This document shows, in pieces, positions 15,686 through 23,963 of a DNA stretch of 23,963 nt. Every line of letters starts with the position of its first letter. The first letter of the stretch is position 1. The notes below the pieces were generated by a model that saw only the letters and a list, made by a program, of their open reading frames with translations, made no database searches and was not told where the DNA came from. The position numbers and the translations under genes are program-made. This DNA comes from Euryarchaeota archaeon UBA501 (GTDB lineage: Archaea > Thermoplasmatota > Poseidoniia > Poseidoniales > Thalassarchaeaceae): NCBI GenBank assembly GCA_002505685.1, contig DAVT01000109.1:1-23963 (forward strand), given 5' to 3'.

Positions 15686-15694
15686 CTATATGAA
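15686..15694 (-). promoter_or_regulatory. TATA box-like element of the uS13-uS4-uS11-rpoD operon
   Basis: On the minus strand this reads TTCATATAG. An archaeal TATA box here would place the transcription start about 25 nt downstream, near 15662, giving a leader of about 45 nt. It is the best AT-rich element in the 114-nt spacer between uS13 and the methyltransferase gene. No purine-rich BRE is obvious. Confidence 0.5.
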
Positions 15695-15713
15695 CGACTC
15701 GCAGTGACTCAAA

Positions 15714-15728
15714 TGCCCCTACGGGGCA
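15714..15728 (-). terminator. Hairpin terminator after the methyltransferase gene
   Basis: TGCCCC-GTA-GGGGCA on the minus strand is a 6-bp perfect GC-rich stem. It starts 3 nt after the stop of the upstream gene and is followed by TTTGAG. Its position before the ribosomal promoter fits a transcription-unit boundary. The U-tract is short. Confidence 0.5.
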
Positions 15729-15730
15729 GT

Positions 15731-16993
15731 TCAATTGTATTCCTTACAGATGGCATATCCATTATTGGTCTCAGCAATGAACCCTGAATGAGAAGATTCG
15801 TAATCGCTATATTGTCTTAGTTCACGGTCCATTTGGGACTGTAATTTCGGTTGGATTTCAGGGTCCAATGAACACCGTAGTTTGAGGGAAGATATCCCTT
15901 TGCGACTGGCAATATCAGCAATTTCGGGAATTGATTTATCAGATATCTTCGCAATGAGTGCAACAACTTCTCCTGATGTTTGAATCATTGAATGAGTCTT
16001 TTCGTAAACATCTCCATGATGAATTTTTTCGCTACTGATGAGAGTGGGGCGGCGCCCTGTTACCGTATCCCATCTGGTGTCTGAACTCGCACACATCTCT
16101 CTCCAAGATTCACCCAAACCACTTGCGATAAGGCTCGGGTCTGCAACCACCAAATGTTCCCCAACTTGAACATTAGAAGGCTGTGCAATCGATTGTTGGA
16201 ATGAACCCTCGATTGTGTGTACTTCACCCGTTTTTGTCAGCCTAACCAAGCGACATTGGTGAGAACCTGCTGCACCCCCAACCCATAGTGACAATCTATC
16301 GATTCGGCCTCTGCCTTGAGTCAACCATTGCCAAGTCATCTCAACATTATTCCAAATTGAAGATACAATATCTACAATCTCGGTGCGTTGATTATCCAAT
16401 AATCGGGGAGACACGTCTAAAATTAGAGCGGGATTTTTTCCCAAGTATGGCTTCCAAGAGTTCAGCAAATCATCAAGTCGAGGTTGCATTTCATCCAACG
16501 TGTGTTGTTGTGCATCGTTGGGGCGCGCAGGGTCGACATGCAACAGGGCAATGTTTGGACTCTGCTCGATGTGTTGATGATAGGTTTGCATGATGATTTC
16601 GGCTGAGGTTCCATCCCCCCATAATATCCGACTGTTTTCAGACCAGTCTTCATTGGCAGTCTGGCCGCATTTTTCCAAATTGATGGCTGCCAAAGGAGCC
16701 ACTGCTCCAGACAATTCGATACCAAGACCTGGGCGTTGGAGGGTGGTACAGAGGGCTGCAAGTTGTGTTGCACTTCCACATGCCGGATCGAGAATAATAC
16801 CCTGTTGTAATCGATTTGAATCAAGCAATTTTGCTTTTGCAACTGCAACAGACCAAGGTGTTGCAAGCCTTCGCATATCCTCAGTCACATGTAATGCAGG
16901 TGATCTCCCTTCAGTATGTGCAGGTGCAGTTGATTCTGCGTAAGCCCGCGCATTGTCATCAGGAAACATGACCACAGGCTGAATTATTGTCAT
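15731..16993 (-). CDS. Class I SAM-dependent methyltransferase, THUMP-like family
   Basis: From ATG 16993 this is 420 residues; GTG 17002 is the longer alternative. It has a Rossmann methyltransferase core: motif I ILDPACGSATQLAAL (residues 68-81), an acidic strand GIELS (91-95), and LLHVDPARPND (151-160) as the motif IV region. The 'DPAR' signature, the later RIDRLSLWVGGAAGSHQCRLVRL block and a C-terminal THUMP-like alpha/beta segment (about 320-415) resemble the methyltransferases with a THUMP_like domain, best known from bacteria. The substrate is unproven; RNA is possible but the family is poorly characterised. An AAGGTG sits 6 nt before ATG 16993. The gene lies 18 nt after the FKBP gene, so it is probably cotranscribed with it. 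Confidence 0.72.
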   Translation of the reverse strand: MTIIQPVVMFPDDNARAYAESTAPAHTEGRSPALHVTEDMRRLATPWSVAVAKAKLLDSNRLQQGIILDPACGSATQLAALCTTLQRPGLGIELSGAVAPLAAINLEKCGQTANEDWSENSRILWGDGTSAEIIMQTYHQHIEQSPNIALLHVDPARPNDAQQHTLDEMQPRLDDLLNSWKPYLGKNPALILDVSPRLLDNQRTEIVDIVSSIWNNVEMTWQWLTQGRGRIDRLSLWVGGAAGSHQCRLVRLTKTGEVHTIEGSFQQSIAQPSNVQVGEHLVVADPSLIASGLGESWREMCASSDTRWDTVTGRRPTLISSEKIHHGDVYEKTHSMIQTSGEVVALIAKISDKSIPEIADIASRKGISSLKLRCSLDPEIQPKLQSQMDRELRQYSDYESSHSGFIAETNNGYAICKEYN

Positions 16994-17011
16994 CGAGGGC
17001 ACCTTGCTGAT

Positions 17012-18007
17012 TCAAACCGGGGCAATACGGGTGAGTGATAGCTCAAATTCCAGCCACGCCTCTTCCAATTGGTGTCCCTCTTCATTCCCGTACGCCAAAT
17101 CTGGAGGGAGGACGATGGTGTGTGTTGTCCCGGTTTCGAATTGAGGATCAAAGTCATTGACATCTAAGCCTACAAGCCCCCATCCAAAACCCTCAATGTA
17201 GCAAACCCAGGGTATTGGTGAGTCACATCGCGGATCTTCACCAGCGTATGCACCAAGGTCCCCTTCATCCAGTTGTTCCCCAGTATCGGCATCCCACACC
17301 ACATAGTGCACCTCAAGATGTTCACTTCGCGCATGGCTATCTCGCTGGATATTGTCGGCTTCAAGATTAACATCCAAACCAACACTAGCAGTTGGTAGAG
17401 CCGCATGGGATACTTCAACTGTGAATGACAATTGCTCTACATCCGATTCAAGGCGTAATGGGATAATCAGTGCGTCACCAGCTGCAACACTATCCTCTCC
17501 CACTAGTGAAAGGGTTTGGCCGTTGCCATCAATGGTGATTAGATCGGAATTGACCTCAATAGATAGGGGTAAGTCGTTTTCCTCATCGACGTTGTGAATC
17601 GCTAGGTGGGCATAATCGCCAGAGCCTTGGTGCAACCAACTACATTGCAGTTCACCCGGATACCAAAATATCTCATCCTGAGCTGCTAGATTTGTCGGCC
17701 AGTTCCAATCCCCTTCTCTTGAGTCACAGGAATCATCGCCCTTTCCTCCGAACAAAAGTGAGGCCTCCCATGTCCAGCGTCCATCGACTTGAATCTCTTT
17801 TTCATCGATAGACGCAAACGCATCCTCAAATTGTGACAAGAATGTGTTGGCCGCAAAACCAATCCAAATTCCTGCCACAATCAGCATCAAAATTGTGCCA
17901 ACACTTGCGATAATCGAAAGGCGTGGAACTGCCATTTCGTTCAAACCGATGGGGATGACAGGGTGTTCCTCTGCCGCAGGTCGGTCTGAGATCCAAGAGC
18001 CGCTCAC
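17012..18007 (-). CDS. Membrane-tethered FKBP-type peptidyl-prolyl isomerase
   Basis: This is about 331 residues if started at GTG 18007. TTG 18013 and ATG 17935 are in-frame alternatives, and no clear Shine-Dalgarno decides. A short Pro/acidic cytoplasmic tail precedes one membrane helix at about 29-53 (RLSIIASVGTILMLIVAGIWIGFAA). The rest faces outward: a Cys/Trp-rich beta domain (about 75-215), then an FKBP domain at about 225-331. Its signs are VHYVVWDADTGEQLDEGDL, the GWGLVGLDVNDFDPQFETG region, and TIVLPPDLAYGNEEG followed by LEFELSLTRI. FKBPs isomerise Xaa-Pro bonds and assist folding. This one probably acts on exported proteins. An insertion with a Cys pair (CDSPIPWVCYIEG) interrupts the FKBP fold. 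It lies between the large membrane protein and the methyltransferase. Confidence 0.75.
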   Translation of the reverse strand: MSGSWISDRPAAEEHPVIPIGLNEMAVPRLSIIASVGTILMLIVAGIWIGFAANTFLSQFEDAFASIDEKEIQVDGRWTWEASLLFGGKGDDSCDSREGDWNWPTNLAAQDEIFWYPGELQCSWLHQGSGDYAHLAIHNVDEENDLPLSIEVNSDLITIDGNGQTLSLVGEDSVAAGDALIIPLRLESDVEQLSFTVEVSHAALPTASVGLDVNLEADNIQRDSHARSEHLEVHYVVWDADTGEQLDEGDLGAYAGEDPRCDSPIPWVCYIEGFGWGLVGLDVNDFDPQFETGTTHTIVLPPDLAYGNEEGHQLEEAWLEFELSLTRIAPV

Positions 18008-18045
18008 AATCAATGCTAGAACTGCAACCTGCTTGAACGTTCGCC

Positions 18046-18064
18046 CGTCCCTCTATGAGGGACG
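18046..18064 (-). terminator. Perfect hairpin between membrane-protein and FKBP genes
   Basis: CGTCCCTC-TAT-GAGGGACG is an 8-bp perfect stem starting about 4 nt after the stop of the large membrane-protein gene. No T-run follows. It may attenuate read-through or mark an RNA processing site before the FKBP gene. If it terminates fully, the FKBP gene needs its own promoter in the remaining ~40 nt. Confidence 0.45.
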
Positions 18065-18068
18065 AATC

Positions 18069-21000
18069 TCAATCCTGAGCCAATTGTAAGTCGTATCTTG
18101 TACCTAACCAAGCGACGATTCCCAACTCGATTGCAAGGGCACCTAGCATCAGCAAGAGCATGATTGGGTCGAGCATTCCTTCCTGCAAAATGAGCAAGGC
18201 AATGCAGAAAGACAATACCAAATCCAATGCCCCAAAGACACGCATCCCTCGACGAAGTTGCAGGATGCCACCCACCCATGTTGCCAATGACAAAGCTAGA
18301 GTGCAAACGACCAGCCACTCTGACCATCCGGCAACAGCGAAAACTCCGATGGGGAGTAAAATATGGGCGTTCCAAAGCCAAGCGGATGTCCATTTAGGTA
18401 GACCTGCAAATATGGTGTAAACTTGACTTCCCAACATGGTCACACCAACAACGAGTAGTGTCCACCCCAAGAAGGTGGAAAAATCGGGTATGATGTCCCA
18501 CGCATGCATGGCAAATATGCCACCCAATATTGCGTAGATTGATAGTGCAACGGCAGCAGGTTGTTTCCAATTGAATGAGCGCTTCAAACAAAGTAATCCG
18601 GCAACGATTCCTGCTGGGCCCGCTGAGATGAGGACAACCATCAGGGCAAAACTGCCCCTTCCAGCAGCACCTCGATGATCGGGCATTTGGTGCGCCCGTC
18701 GGAATCCTTCAATCCATTCCCATATAAGCACGAGAATCAGTAGCGAGATTTCATGGAATATCCACGGCAATTGCCAACTAATCATCTCAGTTGTAGGACA
18801 TGTTTCTGTACAACCACTCACAAATGGATTCACTGAGAAAATGAACGGAACGGATTCAACAAAGACGGACCCGACGATTCGAGATATGAGAAGCATCATC
18901 ACAACACTTTCCACGGCACTGGGTATACGCCATGGCAAATCTTCGCGACCATATAGCGATATCACGGACAAACCTAGCAATCCAAAGGTTAGGACAAACA
19001 AGTCCAATTGTTCATATTTTGAGCCATTAAAGTGGCCTACAAGATAAATCAAGGCAAGAGAACCCATGGTGACGAAAAATGGCATTTCGATTCCATTAAT
19101 GTCCGGTAAACGGAGGTTATGCACCTTCGCGCGTTGACGGGATACCCATGTGAGTACCAAGGCAAATAGGCTTACCATCAGCATCAGTCCTGGATTTGTG
19201 TCGCTTTGCATCCAAGCAACAAAACAAGCCGCCAATGTGGTCACGGCAATAAATGATAGAACAATCACTGGTCGATGGTGAATATCTCCAACGAGCAAAT
19301 CCAATTCTTCAGAGTTGTATTGGGCGCCTGATTTACGCCGGCGCTTGCGTTGCTTTTCGATGAGAGTGTATATTTCGGCATCAGCCATTTTCATCCCACC
19401 ACGCGAAATTGCTTGTGACATGGACTTCGCCAAATTGCCAGTTGCATCACTGGTCGCTACTTTCGCCAAATCTTCATCCGCAAAGTGATACACATTTCCT
19501 CCTTGTTGAAGATCGAGTGAGGCGGGGTTTGAATCCGTGGCAACCGTCATTGCTGAAGAGCTGTCTCCTCGAGAATCTACCAGCAATTTTGGAGATGATT
19601 CGATTGGTGCAGATAAATTCCCCTTTTCCAATGCTGCAGCAAGTGCCCGTCGGCGGGATAATTCTGCAAGTCTAGCATCCCTCTTGCCAACCTGTTTCAA
19701 TTCCATCCTGAGTTCGCCGGTGGCGGCCAAGTAAATCGCCGAACCAACAAACATCAATATGGCAATCATAGATTCTGCCAGATGCATTTCTTCTCCGGAG
19801 GATGCCCAGATTTGGGCCGCGAGTAAGCAAACTACCGCTATAGCTGGGGGAAGCAACTTCTCTAGATTTCGTGCGCGAGGAAGATAGATTGTCAATAAGC
19901 CTGCAGTTGCCATCAACATGACTGCTCCCGTTCCCATCCTGTTGATTGGTTCGGGGTCTAACAGGAGTTGTTGGTTTGTGCGATCGAGTCCAAAGAGAAC
20001 GATTTGCAAAGTCAACAATCCCATTGTTAGACTCATCAATTGAGAACTTGGTCCAGATTCTCCTCGTGACAAAAGGATGGCAATGGATGCACAACTTAGC
20101 ATTAGAATCCAGAATATATCGGCCCCTACATTCCATTGGAATACCGTGAATACGATTGCCAAGCAAATCAAAATGAAACGCGGGTTCCCTTGGTGTCGGC
20201 CTTGGACTTCAGCAAATATGTGAACCGCCACTAAGGTGGCGATTCCAATCAAAATGTACCAACCAATCTCATCTCTTGCATCCACAAACATCAGCCATAC
20301 TGCCAAACCTGAAATTAGACCCAAGTTCCACAAACGCATCATGCCCGAATCCCGGAGTCTTGAACTCAATTCGGTGGCACCAAGTAACTTACCAGCAAGG
20401 TTCACACCTGTATCTCCCAATCTGATGTTGATGGGATATTGTATCAATGCTGCAAGTGTAAGATAAAATGCAACGTATAGTGGATCAAGAACAATCAGTA
20501 CATCCCACGTGTCGATATTAGGTCGCGCTTCAGAAAATGTTTCGATGGATGATGTCCACAAGGCATGAACAAACATCCAACACCACGGAGCCAATACAGT
20601 TACTCCGGCGATACTGGGGGATACTCGTTTCAGAGCTAAGGCTCCTGTCGAAATATGAACGATGGCGAGCGCAATCAAGAGCAGGCGCCCTTCATCCCCT
20701 CCTTCAGATATGGATTCTGCAGGAATTAGAATCGTGAGTAGTAAAATCAGTACCAAACTACCAAGCCATAAGACACGATCAGTAACATTTGATTGATGTC
20801 GAATCAAAATTGAGAAGGTGACCAGCGATGCTAGAGACGCAAAGGTTTCGTAACCGGAAATAAATGTCAACGTGACAAGTTCGGTTTCTAAGGTAATGAG
20901 GGCGATCAATAGAATCGGAAGGGATGCCAAGAGCGGTTTGAGCACCTCCATCGGTTCAACGCCTCGGACCACAAGGTAAGAGCCCCCATAGACGGCTAAC

Positions 21001-22151
21001 AAGGAGACCAAAACGCCCAATGCATATCCGGTTTCATCGCGTCCACTCGCAAGGAGCAGTAAGGCGCCAATCATCCCTAAACCGACGGAAACACCCCACA
21101 ATCCAGGCGTTCCCAAACCTGTGACTGAGATGCCCTTGCTAAACCAATTTTCTGCTCTGGAAAATCGAGCAGCCATCGAACCGTTGATGCAAGTCACTGC
21201 CAAAGCAAGTAGGAACAATGGCATGGGGTCTACCAACGGGAGGATTTTCAGTGCTCCAATTTCGAGAGGTTTTGACTGAATTGCATGTAGGCCAATCCAA
21301 AGGTGACTGGAGGCGATACCCAATGATGCCAAGTTTCCACTTTGACGATGATAAGCAAGCCCGTGCAGCAGGATTGTGGCGAGAAGAATCATGACAACAA
21401 TGCCCATTTCCCCCCCAACAGAACCTGCCGCGGATGCCAACGCCAAAGATACCAATGTGGCTTGAGCCATGATGGCATCATGTTGGTGCCTATATCCAAC
21501 CAAAATGTTGACTACAATTAAGCCGATTAACGCCATTCCAAGTTGGGGTGTATCTATCCAACCCCAATGATGAGCGTCTAGGGCAAGTCCGTAGAGGAGT
21601 TTCATTGAAATGATAATCCAAGTGACTCCTAAGATGTGCATACCTTTGTCTGGAACCCACCTTTCACCAAGGGCGAAACCCATGGCAGCCAAAGATAGCA
21701 AACCGGCGGTCGCCAATAATGGGTCCAATGCTGTGGCAACTATCCATCCAATCAGACTGTATACGACAATCATTGTCACCATCAAGGCCCAATGCAATCG
21801 CCGTTCTCCTTGGACTGCAACCTCAGTAATGGTATCCAATTCAGGTGTTTCAAATACGGTTCCATCTGGCAGAATGTCACCCGGTTTTGGACCTGAATCT
21901 CGCTCAAAGGGATCAAAAATTTCTCCAATCGCAGCATCCTGATTCTCGTCGATAAGGGTGGAATCATGTTCACTACCGGCTGTTGCATCTGTCGGGGAGC
22001 CGGCAGGTAAAGCAGGTCGTTTTGCATCGGCAAAATTTTCCGGAGAGATGAAGGCATCGAGGTCGATTCCCCCTCCTAACTGGAATGAGCGGGAATCGAT
22101 GACTCGGTCCTTGGCAGAGGACTTCTTGTCGCCTTCTTCATCCTCGGCCAT
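18069..22151 (-). CDS. Very large polytopic membrane protein (about 36 helices), unknown function
   Basis: This 1360-residue protein starts with a hydrophilic, acidic N-terminus (residues 1-118, containing GGGIDLDAFISPENF and DPFERDSGPKPGDILPDG). By eye, about 24 hydrophobic helices follow up to residue ~825, starting at WALMVTMIVVYSLIGWIVAT. A hydrophilic loop of about 150 residues comes next, rich in Lys/Arg/Ser/Asp (AELSRRRALAAALEKGN; LIEKQRKRRRKSGAQYN). About 12-13 further helices run to the C-terminus (ending LGIVAWLGTRYDLQLAQD). I see no catalytic or transporter signature; the overall style recalls large DUF2339-like membrane proteins, but I cannot confirm homology. ATG 22151 has no Shine-Dalgarno. 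It heads the cluster with the FKBP and methyltransferase genes. A role in envelope biogenesis or sensing is speculation. Confidence 0.7.
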   Translation of the reverse strand: MAEDEEGDKKSSAKDRVIDSRSFQLGGGIDLDAFISPENFADAKRPALPAGSPTDATAGSEHDSTLIDENQDAAIGEIFDPFERDSGPKPGDILPDGTVFETPELDTITEVAVQGERRLHWALMVTMIVVYSLIGWIVATALDPLLATAGLLSLAAMGFALGERWVPDKGMHILGVTWIIISMKLLYGLALDAHHWGWIDTPQLGMALIGLIVVNILVGYRHQHDAIMAQATLVSLALASAAGSVGGEMGIVVMILLATILLHGLAYHRQSGNLASLGIASSHLWIGLHAIQSKPLEIGALKILPLVDPMPLFLLALAVTCINGSMAARFSRAENWFSKGISVTGLGTPGLWGVSVGLGMIGALLLLASGRDETGYALGVLVSLLAVYGGSYLVVRGVEPMEVLKPLLASLPILLIALITLETELVTLTFISGYETFASLASLVTFSILIRHQSNVTDRVLWLGSLVLILLLTILIPAESISEGGDEGRLLLIALAIVHISTGALALKRVSPSIAGVTVLAPWCWMFVHALWTSSIETFSEARPNIDTWDVLIVLDPLYVAFYLTLAALIQYPINIRLGDTGVNLAGKLLGATELSSRLRDSGMMRLWNLGLISGLAVWLMFVDARDEIGWYILIGIATLVAVHIFAEVQGRHQGNPRFILICLAIVFTVFQWNVGADIFWILMLSCASIAILLSRGESGPSSQLMSLTMGLLTLQIVLFGLDRTNQQLLLDPEPINRMGTGAVMLMATAGLLTIYLPRARNLEKLLPPAIAVVCLLAAQIWASSGEEMHLAESMIAILMFVGSAIYLAATGELRMELKQVGKRDARLAELSRRRALAAALEKGNLSAPIESSPKLLVDSRGDSSSAMTVATDSNPASLDLQQGGNVYHFADEDLAKVATSDATGNLAKSMSQAISRGGMKMADAEIYTLIEKQRKRRRKSGAQYNSEELDLLVGDIHHRPVIVLSFIAVTTLAACFVAWMQSDTNPGLMLMVSLFALVLTWVSRQRAKVHNLRLPDINGIEMPFFVTMGSLALIYLVGHFNGSKYEQLDLFVLTFGLLGLSVISLYGREDLPWRIPSAVESVVMMLLISRIVGSVFVESVPFIFSVNPFVSGCTETCPTTEMISWQLPWIFHEISLLILVLIWEWIEGFRRAHQMPDHRGAAGRGSFALMVVLISAGPAGIVAGLLCLKRSFNWKQPAAVALSIYAILGGIFAMHAWDIIPDFSTFLGWTLLVVGVTMLGSQVYTIFAGLPKWTSAWLWNAHILLPIGVFAVAGWSEWLVVCTLALSLATWVGGILQLRRGMRVFGALDLVLSFCIALLILQEGMLDPIMLLLMLGALAIELGIVAWLGTRYDLQLAQD

Positions 22152-22259
22152 GCATCCATGCAGCAGATGCGTCGCATAAGACTCGCCCCCTTTTGTATTG
22201 CCAATATGTTGGTCTCAAGTCCAATTTATTGGGCTCAAAGTCAAGTTCAATCCTCCGAA
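22152..22259. promoter_or_regulatory. Divergent promoter region of the large membrane protein and pckA genes
   Basis: A TATA-like CCAATTTATTGG (22221-22232) lies about 30 nt upstream of ATG 22260, consistent with a leaderless or very short-leader pckA transcript. A second box, CACTATAATGG (22263-22273), would instead suit ATG 22293. An 11-bp palindrome, ATGCG-T-CGCAT (22167-22177), lies close to the start of the minus-strand gene. Confidence 0.4.
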
Positions 22260-23918
22260 ATGCACTATAATGGCCAGTGGGGCGCAAGCGGTATGGCCCT
22301 ACCGGTCGTCGGTTGCGCTGACCGGCGTGGAGACCACGGTCTACATCATCATGGACTGAATCCAACCGGCACAATTCACTGGAATTTAGAGTGGCAAGCG
22401 TTGTACGATGCTGCTATTCAGCGGGGAGAAGGAAAGTTGACTTCTCACGGAGTATTGATGGCTGAAACGGGGGAGAGAACCGGTCGCTCTCCAAATGATA
22501 AGTTCGTCGTAAAAGACGATGAAAATGGTTCACTGACACGGGACATCTGGTGGGGGGATGTCAATGTCCCAACCACGCCTGAAATTTACCAAAAATTGAG
22601 TCGTAAAGTTCGCGATTATTTATCGAACCGTGATGAATTGTATGTGCAAGATTTGTACTGTGGTGCCGATTCAAGTGAGCGGTTGGCGATTCGGGTCGTC
22701 ACTGAGAATGCATGGCATTCTGCTTTTGCTCGCAACATGTTTGTGCGGCCCTCTGTTTCTGAAATCGAATCGCATGTACCTGAATTCACAATTTTGCATG
22801 CCCCCAATTTCCATGCAGAACCAGAAATCGATGGGACCAATTCGCATGTCTTCGTAATCATTTCATTTGAAGAAAAAACCGTCATCATTGGTGGAACTGA
22901 ATATGCTGGAGAAATCAAGAAATCGATATTTTCAATCATGAATCATTTGTTGCCGGGTCGCGGTCATTTGCCCATGCATTGTTCGTCAAATACAACCGGT
23001 GACAATACCGCAGTTTTCTTTGGTTTGTCAGGAACAGGGAAAACGACTCTTTCCGCGGATCCGGAACGTGCCTTGGTCGGAGATGATGAGCACGGATGGT
23101 CGGCCAAAGGGGTGTTCAACTTTGAAGGTGGATGCTATGCCAAACTAATCGACTTGTCCGAAGAAGATGAACCTGCAATATTTGCTACGACGCAAATGCC
23201 AGGCTCAATCTTGGAAAATATTGTTGTCGATGGGGATGGAGTGCCAGATTTCTCTGATGACTCATTGACGGCGAATACACGTGGCTCTTACCCGATTGAA
23301 TTTATCGAAAATCGTACACCTGACTCGATGGCAGGGCATCCTCAGAATGTTGTGTTTTTGACTTGTGATGCGTTTGGGGTTTTGCCACCTATCAGCCGGC
23401 TTAACCCTGCCCAGGCTGCCTATCATTTCATCTCTGGATATACTGCGAAGGTTGCGGGTACAGAAGTCGGTGTTAAGGAGCCACAAGCAACATTTTCAGC
23501 TTGTTTTGGTGCACCATTCATGCCACGACATCCTAGTGTTTACGCGGATTTATTGGCAGAAAAAATGTCACAACACAATGCCAAGTGTTGGCTATTGAAT
23601 ACGGGTTGGGTTAGCGGTGGATATGGCAAGAGCAAGAGAATACGCATCAAATGGACGCGCGCTTTACTCAATGCAGCACTGGATGGTAGCCTAAACGATG
23701 TTGAATTTGTTGTTGATTCGCGATTTGGATTTGAAATACCCCAGAGTTGTGAAGGGGTGCCCGATGAAATTCTCAATCCTAGAGATACTTGGGGAGATGG
23801 TGCAGAATACGATGCGGCTGCAAATCGATTGGCTGAAATGTTCGGTGAAAACTTCTCACAATTTGCAGAAGGTGTGAGTCCCGACGTTCTCGCTGCTGCT
23901 CCAAAGCCGCTTTACTGA
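22260..23918 (+). CDS. pckA: Phosphoenolpyruvate carboxykinase (ATP)
   Basis: This is 552 residues from ATG 22260, or 541 from ATG 22293; the usual family length is about 540. The frame is open back to 22158. It converts oxaloacetate plus ATP to PEP and CO2, the entry step of gluconeogenesis. ATP-type features are IHWNLEW near the N-terminus, ETGERTGRSPNDKFVV, the PEPCK P-loop FGLSGTGKTTLSADPERALVGDD (P-loop from residue 255 with the 22260 start), FNFEGGCYAKLI, and FLTCDAFGVLPPISRL. The C-terminal NTGWVSGGYGKSKRIRIKWTRA block is also typical. It is a complete cytoplasmic enzyme with no missing active-site block visible. The start is uncertain because neither ATG has a Shine-Dalgarno and both have a TATA-like box upstream. 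Confidence 0.93.
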   Translation: MHYNGQWGASGMALPVVGCADRRGDHGLHHHGLNPTGTIHWNLEWQALYDAAIQRGEGKLTSHGVLMAETGERTGRSPNDKFVVKDDENGSLTRDIWWGDVNVPTTPEIYQKLSRKVRDYLSNRDELYVQDLYCGADSSERLAIRVVTENAWHSAFARNMFVRPSVSEIESHVPEFTILHAPNFHAEPEIDGTNSHVFVIISFEEKTVIIGGTEYAGEIKKSIFSIMNHLLPGRGHLPMHCSSNTTGDNTAVFFGLSGTGKTTLSADPERALVGDDEHGWSAKGVFNFEGGCYAKLIDLSEEDEPAIFATTQMPGSILENIVVDGDGVPDFSDDSLTANTRGSYPIEFIENRTPDSMAGHPQNVVFLTCDAFGVLPPISRLNPAQAAYHFISGYTAKVAGTEVGVKEPQATFSACFGAPFMPRHPSVYADLLAEKMSQHNAKCWLLNTGWVSGGYGKSKRIRIKWTRALLNAALDGSLNDVEFVVDSRFGFEIPQSCEGVPDEILNPRDTWGDGAEYDAAANRLAEMFGENFSQFAEGVSPDVLAAAPKPLY

Positions 23919-23956
23919 AACAATCTGGCTGGAAACACTTAGGCGTCAGCCTTGTT
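23919..23956 (+). terminator. Imperfect hairpin after pckA
   Basis: Immediately after the pckA TGA, AACAA-(TCT)-GGCTG pairs with CAGCC-TTGTT across a 15-nt loop, giving 10 bp with one 3-nt bulge. It is probably a 3'-end or termination element. The window ends 7 nt later, so downstream context is not visible. Confidence 0.4.
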
Positions 23957-23963
23957 GGGTCAC

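Noticed and set aside
23919..23963. Possible tRNA start after pckA
   Set aside because: Only a single bulged hairpin is visible and no D-arm, anticodon arm or T-arm pattern can be traced before the window ends.

Overview
The window most likely comes from a marine planktonic euryarchaeon of the Poseidoniales (Marine Group II) or a close relative. The evidence is a uS13-uS4-uS11-Rpo3 cluster of archaeal type, an archaeal-type pantoate kinase, TATA-like boxes about 25 nt before start codons, and long secreted proteins carrying thrombospondin-type-3 Asp repeats. The G+C content is moderate. Taxonomy here is inferred from gene content and style; no database was consulted.

Layout. (1) 1-713, minus: the N-terminal part of a winged-helix plus P-loop (STAND-like) ATPase, cut by the window edge. 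(2) 832-4377, plus: a secreted, membrane-anchored beta-propeller/TSP3-repeat surface protein. (3) 4374-5147, minus: a glyoxalase-II-like metallo-beta-lactamase-fold hydrolase. (4) 5254-7851, plus: a membrane protein with tandem BsuPI-like outer domains, a membrane segment and two cytoplasmic winged helices, probably a one-component sensor-regulator. (5) 7942-10794, plus: leucyl-tRNA synthetase with a bacterial-type core and an archaeal-looking C-terminus. (6) 10817-10999: a small two-helix membrane protein. (7) 11079-12185, plus: a TPD-domain (CDIN1/C15orf41-like) predicted nuclease, which overlaps by its 3' end the next, convergent gene. (8) 15616 down to 12172, minus: the information-processing operon uS13-uS4-uS11-Rpo3, followed by pantoate kinase. 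(9) 22151 down to 15731, minus: a very large polytopic membrane protein (about 36 helices), a membrane-tethered FKBP-type prolyl isomerase and a THUMP-like methyltransferase, all co-oriented. (10) 22260-23918, plus: ATP-type PEP carboxykinase.

The genes mix housekeeping functions (translation, transcription, CoA synthesis, gluconeogenesis) with cell-envelope and sensing proteins. Transcription-unit boundaries are often marked by short perfect hairpins (7898-7916, 10797-10816, 15714-15728, 18046-18064). Several operon-internal genes have clear Shine-Dalgarno sequences, while some first genes (832, and probably 22260) look leaderless. I see no tRNA or rRNA gene, CRISPR array, insertion sequence or prophage. 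The most novel-looking items are the membrane-tethered double winged-helix protein, the ~36-helix protein with its FKBP neighbour, and the mosaic LeuRS.
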